A stretch of DNA of 64,000 nucleotides from Solwaraspora sp. WMMA2056 (GCF_030345095.1 NZ_CP128360.1:1488001-1552000), one strand, 5' to 3'; shown: positions 36,009-45,247, counted from the stretch's first letter. Program-made: numbers and translations. The notes: generated by a model from the letters alone, not told the origin.

Positions 36009-37186
36009 TCGTTCCCTGGCGTCGGGGCACCTCCGCCGGCCACCTCGTCGACGATGCGTTGTCCGCCCTCGCCGCCGCCGACTGGGCGGACCGCGCCCGC
36101 CCGCCGATCGCCTGGCTGCACTGGCCGGTCGACTCGGCCAACCCGTACCAGTCGTTGATCTACAGCCGGTTCCCCCGGCACAACCTGGTGCCGATCCGGA
36201 TCCGGCGCCTCGACCAGCTCGACCGCCTGTTGCCCGCGCTGCCGGACGGCGTCACCCGGGTGCTGCACGTCCACTGGCTGTACGACGTCACCGCCGGTTG
36301 CACCACCACCGCGCGGGCCGAGGCCGCCGTCGACGCCTTCGCGGCCACACTGGACGCGCTACGGGCCGACGGCGTACGGCTGGTCTGGACGGTGCACAAT
36401 CTGCTGCCGCACGAAACCGTGCACCGGCAGACCGAGACCCGGCTGCGGCAGGTGATGCTGGCCGCCGCCGACGTCGTCCACCTGATGCACGACAGCCACC
36501 TGGAGATCCTGCAGGAGGCGTTCGGCACCTCGCCCCGGCAGGTGGTCGTCGCCCGGCACCCGACCTTCGTCGGGGCGTACCCGGACTGGGTGGACCGGGC
36601 GACGGCCCGCAGCCACCTGGGGATCCCGCTCGGTGCCCGGCTACTGGTCACCTTCGGCCAGGTCCGACCGTACAAGGGACACACCGACTTCCTCGACGTG
36701 CTCGACGTCGCGACCCGCCACGACCCGCGACTGCGCTGGCTGGTCGCCGGCAAGGTCCGGGAGGAGACCGGCGGGCCCGAGTTCATGCGCCGCGCCGCCG
36801 AACACCCGGCGGTCGTCTTCCACCCCGGCTTCGCCCCCGACTCCGACGTGCAGTACTTCCTGCGCGCGGCGGACGCCGCCGTCTACCCGTACCGGTCGTC
36901 GCTGAACTCCGGGGCGTTGGCTCTGACGGCCGGGTTCGGGTTGCCGGCGTTCGTCTCGACCGGCACCACCGTCGGCGGGTTGATGCCCGACGCCGCGCTG
37001 CGCCGGTTCGACCTCGCCGACCCCGACAAGGCTGCCGAGGTGATCACCGAGGCGACCGGGAGCGGCTGGGCGGCCGCCGACACGGTCCGTACGGCGCTGC
37101 GCGACCACCTCGGACCGCTCGCCCCGGCACAGGTCAGCGACCTGCTCGCCACCGAACTGCGCCGCCACCTGGACCCGACGACCTGA
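36005..37186 (+). CDS. GT4-type glycosyltransferase
   Basis: 393 aa. GT-B fold enzyme: WPVDSANPYQSLIYSRF, VLHVHWLYDV, VWTVHNLLPHE, an interdomain segment LLVTFGQVRPYKGHTDFLDVL (GT4 phosphate-contact Gly, Lys), and ADAAVYPYRSSLNSGALALTAGFGLP, where the family E-x7-E second Glu region is replaced by Ser/Asn-rich sequence. The same motif set appears in the C-terminal domain of the protein at 62651, so these are paralogues. It probably adds a sugar to a cytoplasmic polymer precursor. GTG start overlapping the previous stop. Confidence 0.88.
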   Translation: MIVPWRRGTSAGHLVDDALSALAAADWADRARPPIAWLHWPVDSANPYQSLIYSRFPRHNLVPIRIRRLDQLDRLLPALPDGVTRVLHVHWLYDVTAGCTTTARAEAAVDAFAATLDALRADGVRLVWTVHNLLPHETVHRQTETRLRQVMLAAADVVHLMHDSHLEILQEAFGTSPRQVVVARHPTFVGAYPDWVDRATARSHLGIPLGARLLVTFGQVRPYKGHTDFLDVLDVATRHDPRLRWLVAGKVREETGGPEFMRRAAEHPAVVFHPGFAPDSDVQYFLRAADAAVYPYRSSLNSGALALTAGFGLPAFVSTGTTVGGLMPDAALRRFDLADPDKAAEVITEATGSGWAAADTVRTALRDHLGPLAPAQVSDLLATELRRHLDPTT

Positions 37187-37227
37187 CCTGCGCCGTTCTT
37201 GGTCCATCGTCGATGGTGCCGGCGCGC

Positions 37228-37233
37228 TACCCT
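37228..37233 (+). promoter_or_regulatory. -10 hexamer, leaderless start of 37240 gene
   Basis: TACCCT lies 6 nt before the ATG at 37240 and there is no Shine-Dalgarno, the pattern of a leaderless mRNA. Confidence 0.5.
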
Positions 37234-37239
37234 GGCCGC

Positions 37240-37893
37240 ATGTCGAGCCCTGCGTCGGACCGCCGCCCGGACCGTCAGCTGGTGTGGGCACCCGCCGAGG
37301 TGCTGACCGGCATCGCCGGGCAGATCGAGCCGCTGCAGGCCCGCGAACGGTTGCGGACCACGATCATCCGGTCGGTGCTGCTCGCGTACGTCTTCACCTG
37401 GCCGCCGGCCTTCGGCGTCCTCGCTGCCGCGACCGTGGCCGCGCCGACGCTGACCGATGCGGCCAGCGTCGGCGCGACCGCCGGTTGGGCGCTGCAGATC
37501 GCCACCTTGATCGCGCTGTGGGCCGCCGTGTCTGCGCTGATGTCGCACCGGCGGGCCGCTACCGAGTCGGCGGACCCCGAAGTCCTGAGCCGATCGCGAC
37601 TGCTGCTGCGCCTGGCCGGCAACGCGGCGCGGACCGGGGCGCTCGCGGCGGTGGTGCTGGCACTGGCGGGGCTCGCCCCCGGCCAGGTCGCGGCGCTGGC
37701 CGGCGCGGTCGCCGTCGTCCTGCATCTGCTGCCGATGCTGGCGTTCCGGCTGCTGACGCGCGGTCGCCGAGCCGACCCTGTCGGCGAGCCGGCCGAGCGT
37801 CTCGCCGGACAGCCGGTCGGGCGGCCGACCGAGCGTCCCGCCAGCGAGCCCGCCCCGCCGCCGGCCGCGACGTCAGCCGGGCTCGACGGGTAG
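37240..37893 (+). CDS. Membrane protein of unknown function
   Basis: 217 aa. Soluble N-terminus with VWAPAEVLTGIAGQIEPLQARERLRTTIIRS, then four hydrophobic segments (about 45-70, 80-102, 130-147, 152-170) and a Pro/Glu-rich repetitive tail with ERLAGQPVGRPTERP. The first part resembles a DUF-type helical hairpin; no family recognised. The frame is open upstream through the previous gene's antisense, and ATG 37240 is selected because of the leaderless promoter pattern. The end overlaps the convergent AraC gene by 21 bp. Confidence 0.72.
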   Translation: MSSPASDRRPDRQLVWAPAEVLTGIAGQIEPLQARERLRTTIIRSVLLAYVFTWPPAFGVLAAATVAAPTLTDAASVGATAGWALQIATLIALWAAVSALMSHRRAATESADPEVLSRSRLLLRLAGNAARTGALAAVVLALAGLAPGQVAALAGAVAVVLHLLPMLAFRLLTRGRRADPVGEPAERLAGQPVGRPTERPASEPAPPPAATSAGLDG

Positions 37894-38781
37894 CCACAGC
37901 TCGCAGGTCGCGGTGCTGAAATCGGCCGCCCGCTCGACGACGGCGACGATCGACGGGCCGGGCCGCAGCCGCCACGGGTTCGACGGGAACCATTCGGCGG
38001 CGGTCGCCGCCCAGGTGGCCTGCAGCGCCTGCGGGTACGGTCCGGCGGTACGGAAGACCGCCCACCTGCCGGCCGGCACCTCGATCACATCGAGGTCGTC
38101 GGGGGCGGTCCCGGTCGCCGCGATGGCGACCCCGTGCAGGTAGGTCAACTCGCTGCCCTCGGGGTCGTCCGGCGCCAGGTCGTCGCTGACCTGCAGGATG
38201 CCGGCCGGCTCGGTGTCACTGAGGGTCTTCAGCCGCTGATGCTCCGCCGCCGGCAGAGCGGCGATGTGCTGCTGGATGTGCGGATTCACGCCGTGGTGGA
38301 TCAGCGGGACCCGGGTGGCGTGGCCGACCAGCGTGAACGCGGGGCGGTCGACGATGCGGGTGTCCATGCGGGTGTTCCCTTCGACGGTCAGGCGGAACCT
38401 GAGCTGTGGTTGGCTGCGAAGGGGGCCACCGTCACGGCGTACCTCACCTGGACCGGCACCGTGGACCGCCCGGAACGCCCGCCCGAACGCCTCGGTCGAG
38501 CCGTACCCGGAGCGGACGGCGATGGTCAGCAGGTCGTCCTCGCCCCGGACCACGGCGGCGGCCGCCACGGTCATCCGCCGCCGGCGTACGTACTCCGACA
38601 GCGGCATTCCGGCCAACGACGAGAACATCCGGCGCAGGTGGTACCCGGTCGTGCCGTGCCTGCCCGCCACCGACTCGACGTCGAACTCCCCGATCGGAGG
38701 TTCCCCGACGAGGTGTGCCTCGACCGGGTCGGCGAGGTGTGCTTCGACCAGGTCGACGAGGTGATTGAGTGCCGAGATCAC
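37873..38781 (-). CDS. AraC-family regulator with GyrI-like effector domain
   Basis: 302 aa. N-terminal AraC DNA-binding part (1-115): two helix-turn-helix motifs, SVAGRHGTTGYHLRRMFSSL and IAVRSGYGSTEAFGRAFRAVHG. Residues about 135-302 form a GyrI-like/bacterial effector-binding fold (VDRPAFTLVGHATRVPL, VIEVPAGRWAVFRTAGPYP, WLPVEPG end). It likely senses a small hydrophobic compound and regulates nearby genes. ATG start with a GGCCATC context; no clear Shine-Dalgarno (GGGAGG lies 3-9 nt upstream on the minus strand). It is close to, but divergent in neither direction from, the GNAT gene, 94 bp upstream on the same strand. Confidence 0.88.
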   Translation of the reverse strand: MISALNHLVDLVEAHLADPVEAHLVGEPPIGEFDVESVAGRHGTTGYHLRRMFSSLAGMPLSEYVRRRRMTVAAAAVVRGEDDLLTIAVRSGYGSTEAFGRAFRAVHGAGPGEVRRDGGPLRSQPQLRFRLTVEGNTRMDTRIVDRPAFTLVGHATRVPLIHHGVNPHIQQHIAALPAAEHQRLKTLSDTEPAGILQVSDDLAPDDPEGSELTYLHGVAIAATGTAPDDLDVIEVPAGRWAVFRTAGPYPQALQATWAATAAEWFPSNPWRLRPGPSIVAVVERAADFSTATCELWLPVEPG

Positions 38782-38874
38782 GATGGCCTCCCTTCACCGA
38801 CCAGCCTGGTCGACCACCCCTGGCTCGCGCCCGACATCTGCGGTCCGATCCGATCACGGCTCGGGACCGTCGAG

Positions 38875-39492
38875 CTACTGGCGCGGCTCCCGCCACATCG
38901 GCCAGATCGGTGGGCCGTCGGGCAGGCGCATCGGCCCGTGTGCCCGGTAGCCGTGCCGCAGATACAGGTCCCGGTTGCGCGGCGTGGTCGCCTCCAGGTA
39001 GCCCGGCGTGCCGTGACCGTCGAGATGGCGGTGGTGGTGGCGCAGCAGCGCGCTGCCCAGGCCGCCGCCCTGACGCCAGGGTGCCACCGCCAGGTACGCC
39101 AGATGCCAGTGCGGCTGCCACGGGTGGTGCGCCGACAGCATCCGGGCGAGGGCGGCGAACCGCGGCTGCCAGCGCCCGGCGGCGCTCAGCAGGCGCAACT
39201 CGTGTTCGCTGACCGTCTCCGGATCGGTGGCGATCCGTCGGCCCCGGGGATGCCAGACGGCGACGCCGCTGAACTGGCCGGCGACGTGCACCGCGCCGCC
39301 GGACCGGATCGCGTGGTCGAGTTCGAGGGTGAACAGGGTCCGGAAGACGTCGGCCCGTGCGTCGAGGTCACCGATCAGCCACTGCGACACCGGGGCGATC
39401 AGGAACGCCTCGGTGAGCAGGGTCGCGGCCTGCGGGATGTCGTCCATCCCAGCGGTACGGATCGTCACGGCGGCGGGATGGATCGCGGTCAT
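38875..39492 (-). CDS. GNAT family N-acetyltransferase
   Basis: 205 aa. Acetyl-CoA dependent acyltransferase fold: VTIRTAGMDDIPQAATLL N-terminus, HLAYLAVAPWRQGGGLGSALL (motif A, Q/R-x-x-G-x-G/A), and TPRNRDLYLRHGYRAHGPMRLPDGPPIWPMWR C-terminus, typical of puromycin-acetyltransferase-like actinobacterial GNATs. The substrate is unknown. ATG 39492 has AGGAG at 7 nt; the longer frame to 39528 is rejected. Confidence 0.88.
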   Translation of the reverse strand: MTAIHPAAVTIRTAGMDDIPQAATLLTEAFLIAPVSQWLIGDLDARADVFRTLFTLELDHAIRSGGAVHVAGQFSGVAVWHPRGRRIATDPETVSEHELRLLSAAGRWQPRFAALARMLSAHHPWQPHWHLAYLAVAPWRQGGGLGSALLRHHHRHLDGHGTPGYLEATTPRNRDLYLRHGYRAHGPMRLPDGPPIWPMWREPRQ

Positions 39493-39719
39493 CGTGGGCT
39501 CCTGCCGGTCGGGCGGTACGCGGTGCACAGCGGGCCACGGCTGGTGGCCGAGGTACCCGCTAGACGCACACAGCGCCGGACCGGAGCACGAACCCGCTGG
39601 TCAGATGCCCGACAGTGGCGGCTTTCGGCAGCGTGACGCTGCCGAGACGCCCAGAATGTCACCGCTGCCTGATGTAATCGGCGCGACCGTCGAGGAAGGC
39701 GCGCGCGGAGGGGGCAGTT

Positions 39720-40394
39720 GTGGCCACGTTCGTTCTGATTCCCGGCGGCGGCACCGACCCCTGGTACTGGCACCGGCTCGTCGACGAACTGCGGCGGCGG
39801 GGCCACGAGGCGGTGCCGGTCGATCTGCCGTGCGAGGACGACGGGGCCGGCTGGGCCGAGTACGCCGACGCGGTGGTGACGGCGATCGGCGGCCGCACCG
39901 ATGTCGTGCTGGTCGCGCATTCGCTCGCGGGATTCACCGCCCCGCTGGTCGCCGACCGGCTGCCGGTCCGTCTGCTGGTCCTGCTGACGGCGATGGTGCC
40001 GGTGCCGGGCGAGACCGGCGGCGACTGGTGGGCGAACACCGGGCACGCCGCCGCGCTGGCCGCCCAGGCCGTACGGGACGGGCGGCCGGCGGGCGAGGAC
40101 GTGCTCGCGCTGTTTCTCGACGGCGTGCCGGACGAGTTGGCCGCGCAGGTGCTGCGGCACGACCGGGCACAGTCCGGTACGCCGTTCGGGCAACCATGGC
40201 CGCTGCCGGCCTGGCCGGATGTGCCGACCCGGTTCGTGCTCTGCCGCGACGACCGGTTCTTCCCGGCCGAGTTCGTCCGTCGGTTCGTCGACGACCGGCT
40301 CGGTATCGTCCCGGACGGGATCGATGGCGGACATCTGGCGGCGCTGACCCATCCACGGGAGCTGGCCGACCAGTTGACGGCCTATCTGAGGTGA
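39720..40394 (+). CDS. Alpha/beta hydrolase
   Basis: 224 aa. Alpha/beta-hydrolase fold: FVLIPGGGTDPWYWHRLVDEL (oxyanion loop), VVLVAHSLAGFTAPL (nucleophile Ser in A-H-S-L-A rather than G-x-S-x-G), LCRDDRFFP (acid Asp region) and DGGHLAALTHPREL (catalytic His). Esterase-like; substrate unknown. GTG start with GGAGGGG at 5 nt. Convergent with the protease gene across a bidirectional terminator. Confidence 0.9.
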   Translation: MATFVLIPGGGTDPWYWHRLVDELRRRGHEAVPVDLPCEDDGAGWAEYADAVVTAIGGRTDVVLVAHSLAGFTAPLVADRLPVRLLVLLTAMVPVPGETGGDWWANTGHAAALAAQAVRDGRPAGEDVLALFLDGVPDELAAQVLRHDRAQSGTPFGQPWPLPAWPDVPTRFVLCRDDRFFPAEFVRRFVDDRLGIVPDGIDGGHLAALTHPRELADQLTAYLR

Positions 40395-40399
40395 CGTGG

Positions 40400-40441
40400 C
40401 GGTGGGTGTGGCCGGCCGTCGCCGACCGACCACACCCACCG
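40400..40441. terminator. Bidirectional hairpin terminator
   Basis: A 12-bp perfect stem (40400-40411 CGGTGGGTGTGG with 40430-40441) and 18-nt loop sits between the convergent hydrolase and subtilase genes. Confidence 0.7.
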
Positions 40442-40454
40442 ACCGGACGGTGCG

Positions 40455-42311
40455 TTACAGCGTCAGCGTCCAGGTGTCGATGTAGCCGGTGTCGCCGCTG
40501 AAGACGTCACGGACCCGCAACTGCCAGGTGCCGTCGGCCGCCTCGGAGGAGAGGTTCACCGAGTACGTGGTGATCACGTTGTCGGTGCCGTCGAACAGCG
40601 CCCAGCTCTTCAGCCGGTACGACGAGCCGTCCGGCGCGATCAGGTCGATGATCAGGTCGCCCCGGTAGGTGTGCTTGATGTCGACGTCCACGCTCGACGA
40701 CGACGACGCGCTACGCCCGCAGCCGGCGATCACGATACTGCTGGCCGCCGTGCCGGGGTCGGGCAGCGCCACGTCGGTGCCGTTGGTGCCGGAGCAGCCG
40801 CCGCCGGAACCGGTCACCGTCAGGGTGAACGATGCGGTCCGGGTCGCCGAGGTGCCGGTGCCGGTGACGGTCACCGGGTAGCTGCCGGGGGCGGTGCCGC
40901 CCGACGTGGCGATGGTGAGGCTGGCGCTGCCGCCGGAGGTGACGGTGGCCGGGCTGAAGCTGGCCGTCGCGCCGCTCGGCAGACCGCTGGCCGAGAAGCT
41001 GACCGACTGCGGCGTACCGGAGGTGGTGCTGGTCGCGACCGTCGCCGACACCGTGCCGCCCGGGGCGGTCGAGCCGGCGGTCGGCGTGACCGAGACGGCG
41101 AAGTCGTCCGCCGGCGGGGTGCCGTCGTTGACGACGTACAGCAGCCGGTTCGGCGATCCGTTGCCCGGGTTGCCGACCGCGCCGACGGTGGCGTTGTCGT
41201 AGAGGTAGTCGCGGACCTGCTGCGGGCTCCAGCCGGGGTTGGCGGAGGCGACCAGGGCGGCCGCGCCGGCGACGTGCGGGGCGGCCATCGACGTACCGCT
41301 GATGGTGTTGGTGGCGGTGTTGCTGGTGTGCCACGGCGCGGTGATCGACGAGCCGGGCGCGAAGATGTCCAGGCAGGTGCCGAAGTTGGAGAAGCTGGAC
41401 CGGGCGTCGGTGCTGGTGGTGGAGCCGACGGTGATGGCCTCGGTGACCCGCGCCGGCGACGTGTTGCAGGCGTTCGCGGAGCTGTTGCCGGCGGCCAGGC
41501 TGTAGGTGATGCCGGCACTGATCGAGTTGCGCACGGCGGTGTCGAGCGAGGTGTTCGCGCCGCCACCGAGGCTCATGTTCGCCACGGCCGGCTTCACGGC
41601 GTTGGCGGTGACCCAGTCGACGCCGCCGATGACGCCGGCGTTGGTGCCGCTGCCGGAGCAGTTGAGCACCCGCACGCCGACCAGGGTGGCGCCCTTGGCG
41701 ACGCCGTACGCGGTGCCACCGACGGTGCCCGCGACGTGCGTGCCGTGGCCGTTGCAGTCGTCGGCGGAGCCGCCGTCGACGGCGTCGAACCCGCTGATCG
41801 CGCGGCCGCCGAAGTCGTTGTGGCTGAACCGGATTCCGGTGTCGATGATGTATGCGTGCACGTTCGACGCGGTGTTCGGGTACGTGTAGGAGTCGTCCAA
41901 CGGCAGGGCGCGCTGGTCGATGCGGTCCAGGCCCCACGACGGCGGGTTCAGCTGGGTGTCGGCGAGCGTCACGGTGTGGTTCTGCTCGACGTAGTCGACC
42001 GACGGGTGGGCCGCGATCCGGGCGGCCTGACGGGCGGTCGCGCTGATCTCGAAGCCGCGCAGCGCCGCGCTGTAGGTGCGGGCCACGGTGCGTCCGTGCT
42101 GCCGGGCCAGGGCCTGCGCGGTGTCGCTGACCTGCCCGGGGGCCACGGCACTGTCCTTGAACACCACGATGTAGCTGTCCGGTACGGCGGTGGCGCCGCC
42201 GGCGTGCCGGATGGTGCCTTCCGGTGGGGCCGCGCTGACCGGTACGGCGGCAGCGGCCACCATGGCCAGCGCGGTGGCACCGACGATGACGACTCTGTGG
42301 GGGAGATGCAT
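40455..42311 (-). CDS. Secreted subtilisin-like serine protease (S8) with P-domain
   Basis: 618 aa. Signal peptide about 1-30; inhibitor I9 propeptide about 38-115 (DSYIVVFKDSAVAPGQ); S8 catalytic domain about 140-390 with the triad in YIIDTGIRFSHNDF (Asp), DCNGHGTHVAGT (His) and ISGTSMAAPHVAG (Ser). An Ig-like Ser/Thr-rich region (about 405-500) is followed by a proprotein-convertase P domain (about 510-618, DIKHTYRGDLIIDLIAPDG). Aqualysin-type extracellular protease, autoprocessed. The start at 42311 has GGGAGG at 7 nt and is preferred over ATG 42326. Confidence 0.94.
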   Translation of the reverse strand: MHLPHRVVIVGATALAMVAAAAVPVSAAPPEGTIRHAGGATAVPDSYIVVFKDSAVAPGQVSDTAQALARQHGRTVARTYSAALRGFEISATARQAARIAAHPSVDYVEQNHTVTLADTQLNPPSWGLDRIDQRALPLDDSYTYPNTASNVHAYIIDTGIRFSHNDFGGRAISGFDAVDGGSADDCNGHGTHVAGTVGGTAYGVAKGATLVGVRVLNCSGSGTNAGVIGGVDWVTANAVKPAVANMSLGGGANTSLDTAVRNSISAGITYSLAAGNSSANACNTSPARVTEAITVGSTTSTDARSSFSNFGTCLDIFAPGSSITAPWHTSNTATNTISGTSMAAPHVAGAAALVASANPGWSPQQVRDYLYDNATVGAVGNPGNGSPNRLLYVVNDGTPPADDFAVSVTPTAGSTAPGGTVSATVATSTTSGTPQSVSFSASGLPSGATASFSPATVTSGGSASLTIATSGGTAPGSYPVTVTGTGTSATRTASFTLTVTGSGGGCSGTNGTDVALPDPGTAASSIVIAGCGRSASSSSSVDVDIKHTYRGDLIIDLIAPDGSSYRLKSWALFDGTDNVITTYSVNLSSEAADGTWQLRVRDVFSGDTGYIDTWTLTL

Positions 42312-42532
42312 CTCCCGTCCTCCCATTCCACCGGCGGGTCCGTCCGCTGACGGTCACAGCGGATCAGTGAACGCCGATCTAGCTGAGAGTAATCTGAGTC
42401 GATACTGAAAGATGTATTCCGGATCGCTCATACCGTCGGCGGGATGGAACCTCTGGAAGGACCTCCGGCCAGCGGGTTCACCCGTCGCAAGAGCTGCGGT
42501 TCGCCGGCTGCGAAACGAGAAGTTTTCATGAT

Positions 42533-43519
42533 TCACCGGGCTGGCGGTCGGTCCACGTACACCCGGACCGTGGTCCGTCCGGGCCGGGTGTACACCCGGA
42601 CCAGATCGCACAGGTCGTGCACCAGCAGCAGTCCCCGGCCGCCCGGCTGGTCCGGTGGCCGGGGAATCCGCCCGGCCAGCGGGTCGGCCAGATGGCCGGA
42701 GTCCTCGACCTGGCAGACCACCGACTCCGAGGTGACCCACAGCCATACCCGGCCGCCGGCTGCGGTGTGCCGCACGGTGTTGGTGGCGAGCTCGTTGACG
42801 GCCAGGGCGAGATCGTCGACCCGGTCGCGGTCGAGCCCGGCCGCGCGCGCCTGCCCGGTGACGAACCGGCGGACCCCGGCCAGGGCCGGGGTGTCGGCGA
42901 ACCCGATGGTCGCCGCCCGCCCCGGTGGTGCCGGCAACGGCCGGCGGACCCGGTGCAGCGCGGAGGTCGGCGGCAGGTACCGGGCGCTCGGCCGGCGGCC
43001 GGCACCGTCGGTCACGACCGGATGGGTACGCTGCGCGTCGGCCACCACCTCGGCGGGCAGCGACCGGGCGTCGTACGGGCACAGCAGCACCGCCGGACGA
43101 CCGGCGAACGCCACGTTGACCAGGATCTCGTGCTCGATGCAGGCCGGGTGCTCGTCCGGGTGGCGGCCCGACCAGACCGGCTCGTCGACGATCCAGACCT
43201 GCCGGTCCGGGTACCGCTGCGCGAAGGCGAGCAGCACCTTGGGGATGATCCGGCCGGGATTACGGCCGACCACCGTCATGTCGACGAAGTCGACCTCGGC
43301 GGTGTCGACCGCCGGGTCCTCACCCAGGGCGCCGCGCAGCGCCGCCAGCTTCTCCGACGGTACGGCGATCAGCAGCGGGGCCGACGCGCGGACCGCGTCG
43401 CGGGCGAACCGGGTGACCGTGGTGAGGTACGCCTGTTCGTCGCCGTACAGCAGACCGATGTGGTCGAAACCCGGGCGGAGCCGGTCGACCGGGTCCAGGG
43501 CGTCGACCGTCGTGCTCAT
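42533..43519 (-). CDS. MEDS-domain sensor with anti-sigma-type HATPase domain
   Basis: 328 aa. The N-terminal half (1-180: GFDHIGLLYGDEQAYLTTVTRFARDAV, LIAVPSEKLAALRGAL, CIEHEILVNVAF) is a MEDS (methanogen/methylotroph DcmR-type) sensory domain. Residues about 195-328 are a RsbW/SpoIIAB-type HATPase: LALAVNELATNTVRHTAAGGRVWLW (N box) and PGGRGLLLVHDLCDLV (G box). No phosphoacceptor His. Such fusions are common in actinomycetes and probably regulate a sigma factor through an anti-anti-sigma partner; none is adjacent. Confidence 0.88.
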   Translation of the reverse strand: MSTTVDALDPVDRLRPGFDHIGLLYGDEQAYLTTVTRFARDAVRASAPLLIAVPSEKLAALRGALGEDPAVDTAEVDFVDMTVVGRNPGRIIPKVLLAFAQRYPDRQVWIVDEPVWSGRHPDEHPACIEHEILVNVAFAGRPAVLLCPYDARSLPAEVVADAQRTHPVVTDGAGRRPSARYLPPTSALHRVRRPLPAPPGRAATIGFADTPALAGVRRFVTGQARAAGLDRDRVDDLALAVNELATNTVRHTAAGGRVWLWVTSESVVCQVEDSGHLADPLAGRIPRPPDQPGGRGLLLVHDLCDLVRVYTRPGRTTVRVYVDRPPAR

Positions 43520-43660
43520 GGCCGGCCCGCCGGTGTCATCCGGCTCGACCTGCCGCTGCCGGCCATCGATCCACCACCTTCGGACCGTCGCACGTCACCG
43601 CCCACGTGGGGCGTCCCACTCCCACGGTAACGGGCTCGCGGAAACCCGGCCATCGAGGCT

Positions 43661-43719
43661 CGGTCAGGCCAGCGGCGCCGCCTGGCCGGCGGCCCGGTCA
43701 GGCCAGCGGCGCTGCCTGG
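43661..43719. repeat. Direct repeat, two copies of 25 bp
   Basis: A 25-bp unit beginning CGGTCAGGCCAGCGGCG and ending GCCTGG occurs at 43661-43685 and 43695-43719 (one mismatch, period 34) in the 242-bp gap between the MEDS gene and the 43762 gene. Nothing else was identified in that gap. Confidence 0.7.
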
Positions 43720-43761
43720 TCTTGCCTGGCGGTCTCCGGGACGTGCGCGGGTGCGCCACGC

Positions 43762-45213
43762 TCAGCGGGACACCAGCCGTCGACGCACTCCACGGGCGTA
43801 CTGCCGGGCGACGAAGACGGTGGCCCGGCCGAGGCTGCGGGCACCACCGACGGGTACGGTCTTCGCCGCCCGTCGGGGGGCCGCCGTCGTGGTGGCGTCG
43901 GCGGCACCGGGCCCGGCGGTGGCCAGGTCGACGACGTCGAACTCGCTGCCGGTCTCCCACCGTTGACCGTGACTTGCCGCGACCGCCTCGACCAGGGCAT
44001 CCTCCGCCGTCCCGGCGTTGGTGGCCCGGCAGCGGGCGGCGGTGGACCACAGTTCGACGGCGTACGTCGCGGAGCCGGCACCGGCGGGCAGCACCCGCAG
44101 CAGACCGCAGCGCCACTTCTCCATGGCGGCGGTCACCGCACCCACGGTCCGGCGCCCGACGCCCAGCCGGGCCGGCACCCGCAGCAGGTACGGCGACGGG
44201 TAGGCGCTGGCCGGCGCGGTGTCGACCAGCCGGACCCGTGGCTCGTGGCGGTACTCGGCAGCCAGCAACCGCAGGTCGTCAGGCTGGTCGCCACCCCCGG
44301 TCGGCCCGGCGGCGGCCCAGTCGGCGACCAGGGCGACCTGCAGGTCCCGCTCGTCGCTGGCCAGCAGTCGGTCGACGCAGGCGCGAACCACCTCGTACGG
44401 CTGGTCCACCGGCACCATGGCGCAGATCAGCGGCACCTGCCAGGTCCGACCGGGCCGGTCACGGTGCTGGCGCGGGTACGGCAGCAGATCGGTCAGCGCG
44501 GCGCGGGCCTGCCGGTCGTCCCCGGCCGGATCGGTCGGGACGAGCGTCCACAGGCTGGCCGTCGGCTCCGGCACGAACACGGCACCGGCCTGCGCCAGCC
44601 GGTAGGCGACCTCGACGTCGGCGCCCTGGTACGGATCGGTGCCGGGCCGGTAGCGGCTGCGGTGGAAGGCGAAGGCGGTGCCGGCGGCGGTCAGGAAGGC
44701 GGTGTGGTCGGCGGTGCGCAGCTGATGGGTCGCCTCGAGGCGACGGGTCAGCCCGGCGTCGACGGCGCTGCCGGCGAAGAGCTGCCCGAGGGTGCCGGCG
44801 CTGGCGTGCGCGGCGACCATCTCCGGCTCCGGCACGGTGCCACCGAAGCGCGCCGGTACGGCCAGGCCGACCGCGTCCGGGTCGGCCTGTGGCCAGCGGG
44901 CGAGGGCGCCGACGAGATCCGGCCCGGGCACCGCGCCGGCCGGGATCCGGACGATGATCTCGCTCGTGGCCGCCGCGACCAGGTCGACGAATCCGTTGTC
45001 GTCGGCGCAGGTGACGACCTGCAGCAGCTCGGCGGGGTGGCGCTGCTGCGCGAGCGCCGCCGTGGTCCGGGCGGCCGCGCTCGGGTCGCCGCCGCCGACC
45101 ACGCAGACGGTGACCTGGGCGGGGGGCGTCGACTGCCCCGGCTCAGCGGGCCGGATCCGCGACCAGTCGTTGTGTGGTGAGGCAGCGGAGGACACGGCGC
45201 CGGGCTGGGACAC
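43762..45213 (-). CDS. GT2-like protein, atypical, possible wall glycosyltransferase
   Basis: 483 aa. A GT-A-like start, VTVCVVGGGDPSAAARTTAALAQQ, then CADDNGFVDLVAAATSEIIVRIPAGAVP resembles a GT2 fold in which the DXD is changed (RIPAG where others have DADD). Then a second region (about 260-400) with VPLICAMVPVDQPYEVVRACVDRLLASDERDLQVALVADW, and a tail. No membrane segment. Function unknown; the link to GT2 is by pattern only. GTG 45213 has TACGCT 6 nt upstream (leaderless); a TTG at 45231 is possible. Divergent from the GT at 45326. Confidence 0.72.
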   Translation of the reverse strand: MSQPGAVSSAASPHNDWSRIRPAEPGQSTPPAQVTVCVVGGGDPSAAARTTAALAQQRHPAELLQVVTCADDNGFVDLVAAATSEIIVRIPAGAVPGPDLVGALARWPQADPDAVGLAVPARFGGTVPEPEMVAAHASAGTLGQLFAGSAVDAGLTRRLEATHQLRTADHTAFLTAAGTAFAFHRSRYRPGTDPYQGADVEVAYRLAQAGAVFVPEPTASLWTLVPTDPAGDDRQARAALTDLLPYPRQHRDRPGRTWQVPLICAMVPVDQPYEVVRACVDRLLASDERDLQVALVADWAAAGPTGGGDQPDDLRLLAAEYRHEPRVRLVDTAPASAYPSPYLLRVPARLGVGRRTVGAVTAAMEKWRCGLLRVLPAGAGSATYAVELWSTAARCRATNAGTAEDALVEAVAASHGQRWETGSEFDVVDLATAGPGAADATTTAAPRRAAKTVPVGGARSLGRATVFVARQYARGVRRRLVSR

Positions 45214-45219
45214 GCGTGC

Positions 45220-45225
45220 AGCGTA
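45220..45225 (-). promoter_or_regulatory. -10 hexamer for the 43762 gene (leaderless)
   Basis: TACGCT on the minus strand, 6 nt before GTG 45213. Confidence 0.45.
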
Positions 45226-45241
45226 CCGCAACGCCGACCGG

Positions 45242-45247
45242 TAGCCT
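45242..45247 (+). promoter_or_regulatory. -10 hexamer for the 45326 gene
   Basis: TAGCCT on the plus strand, 17 bp from the divergent -10 at 45220-45225, so the two promoters share a core region. The leader to GTG 45326 would be about 70 nt. Confidence 0.4.
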
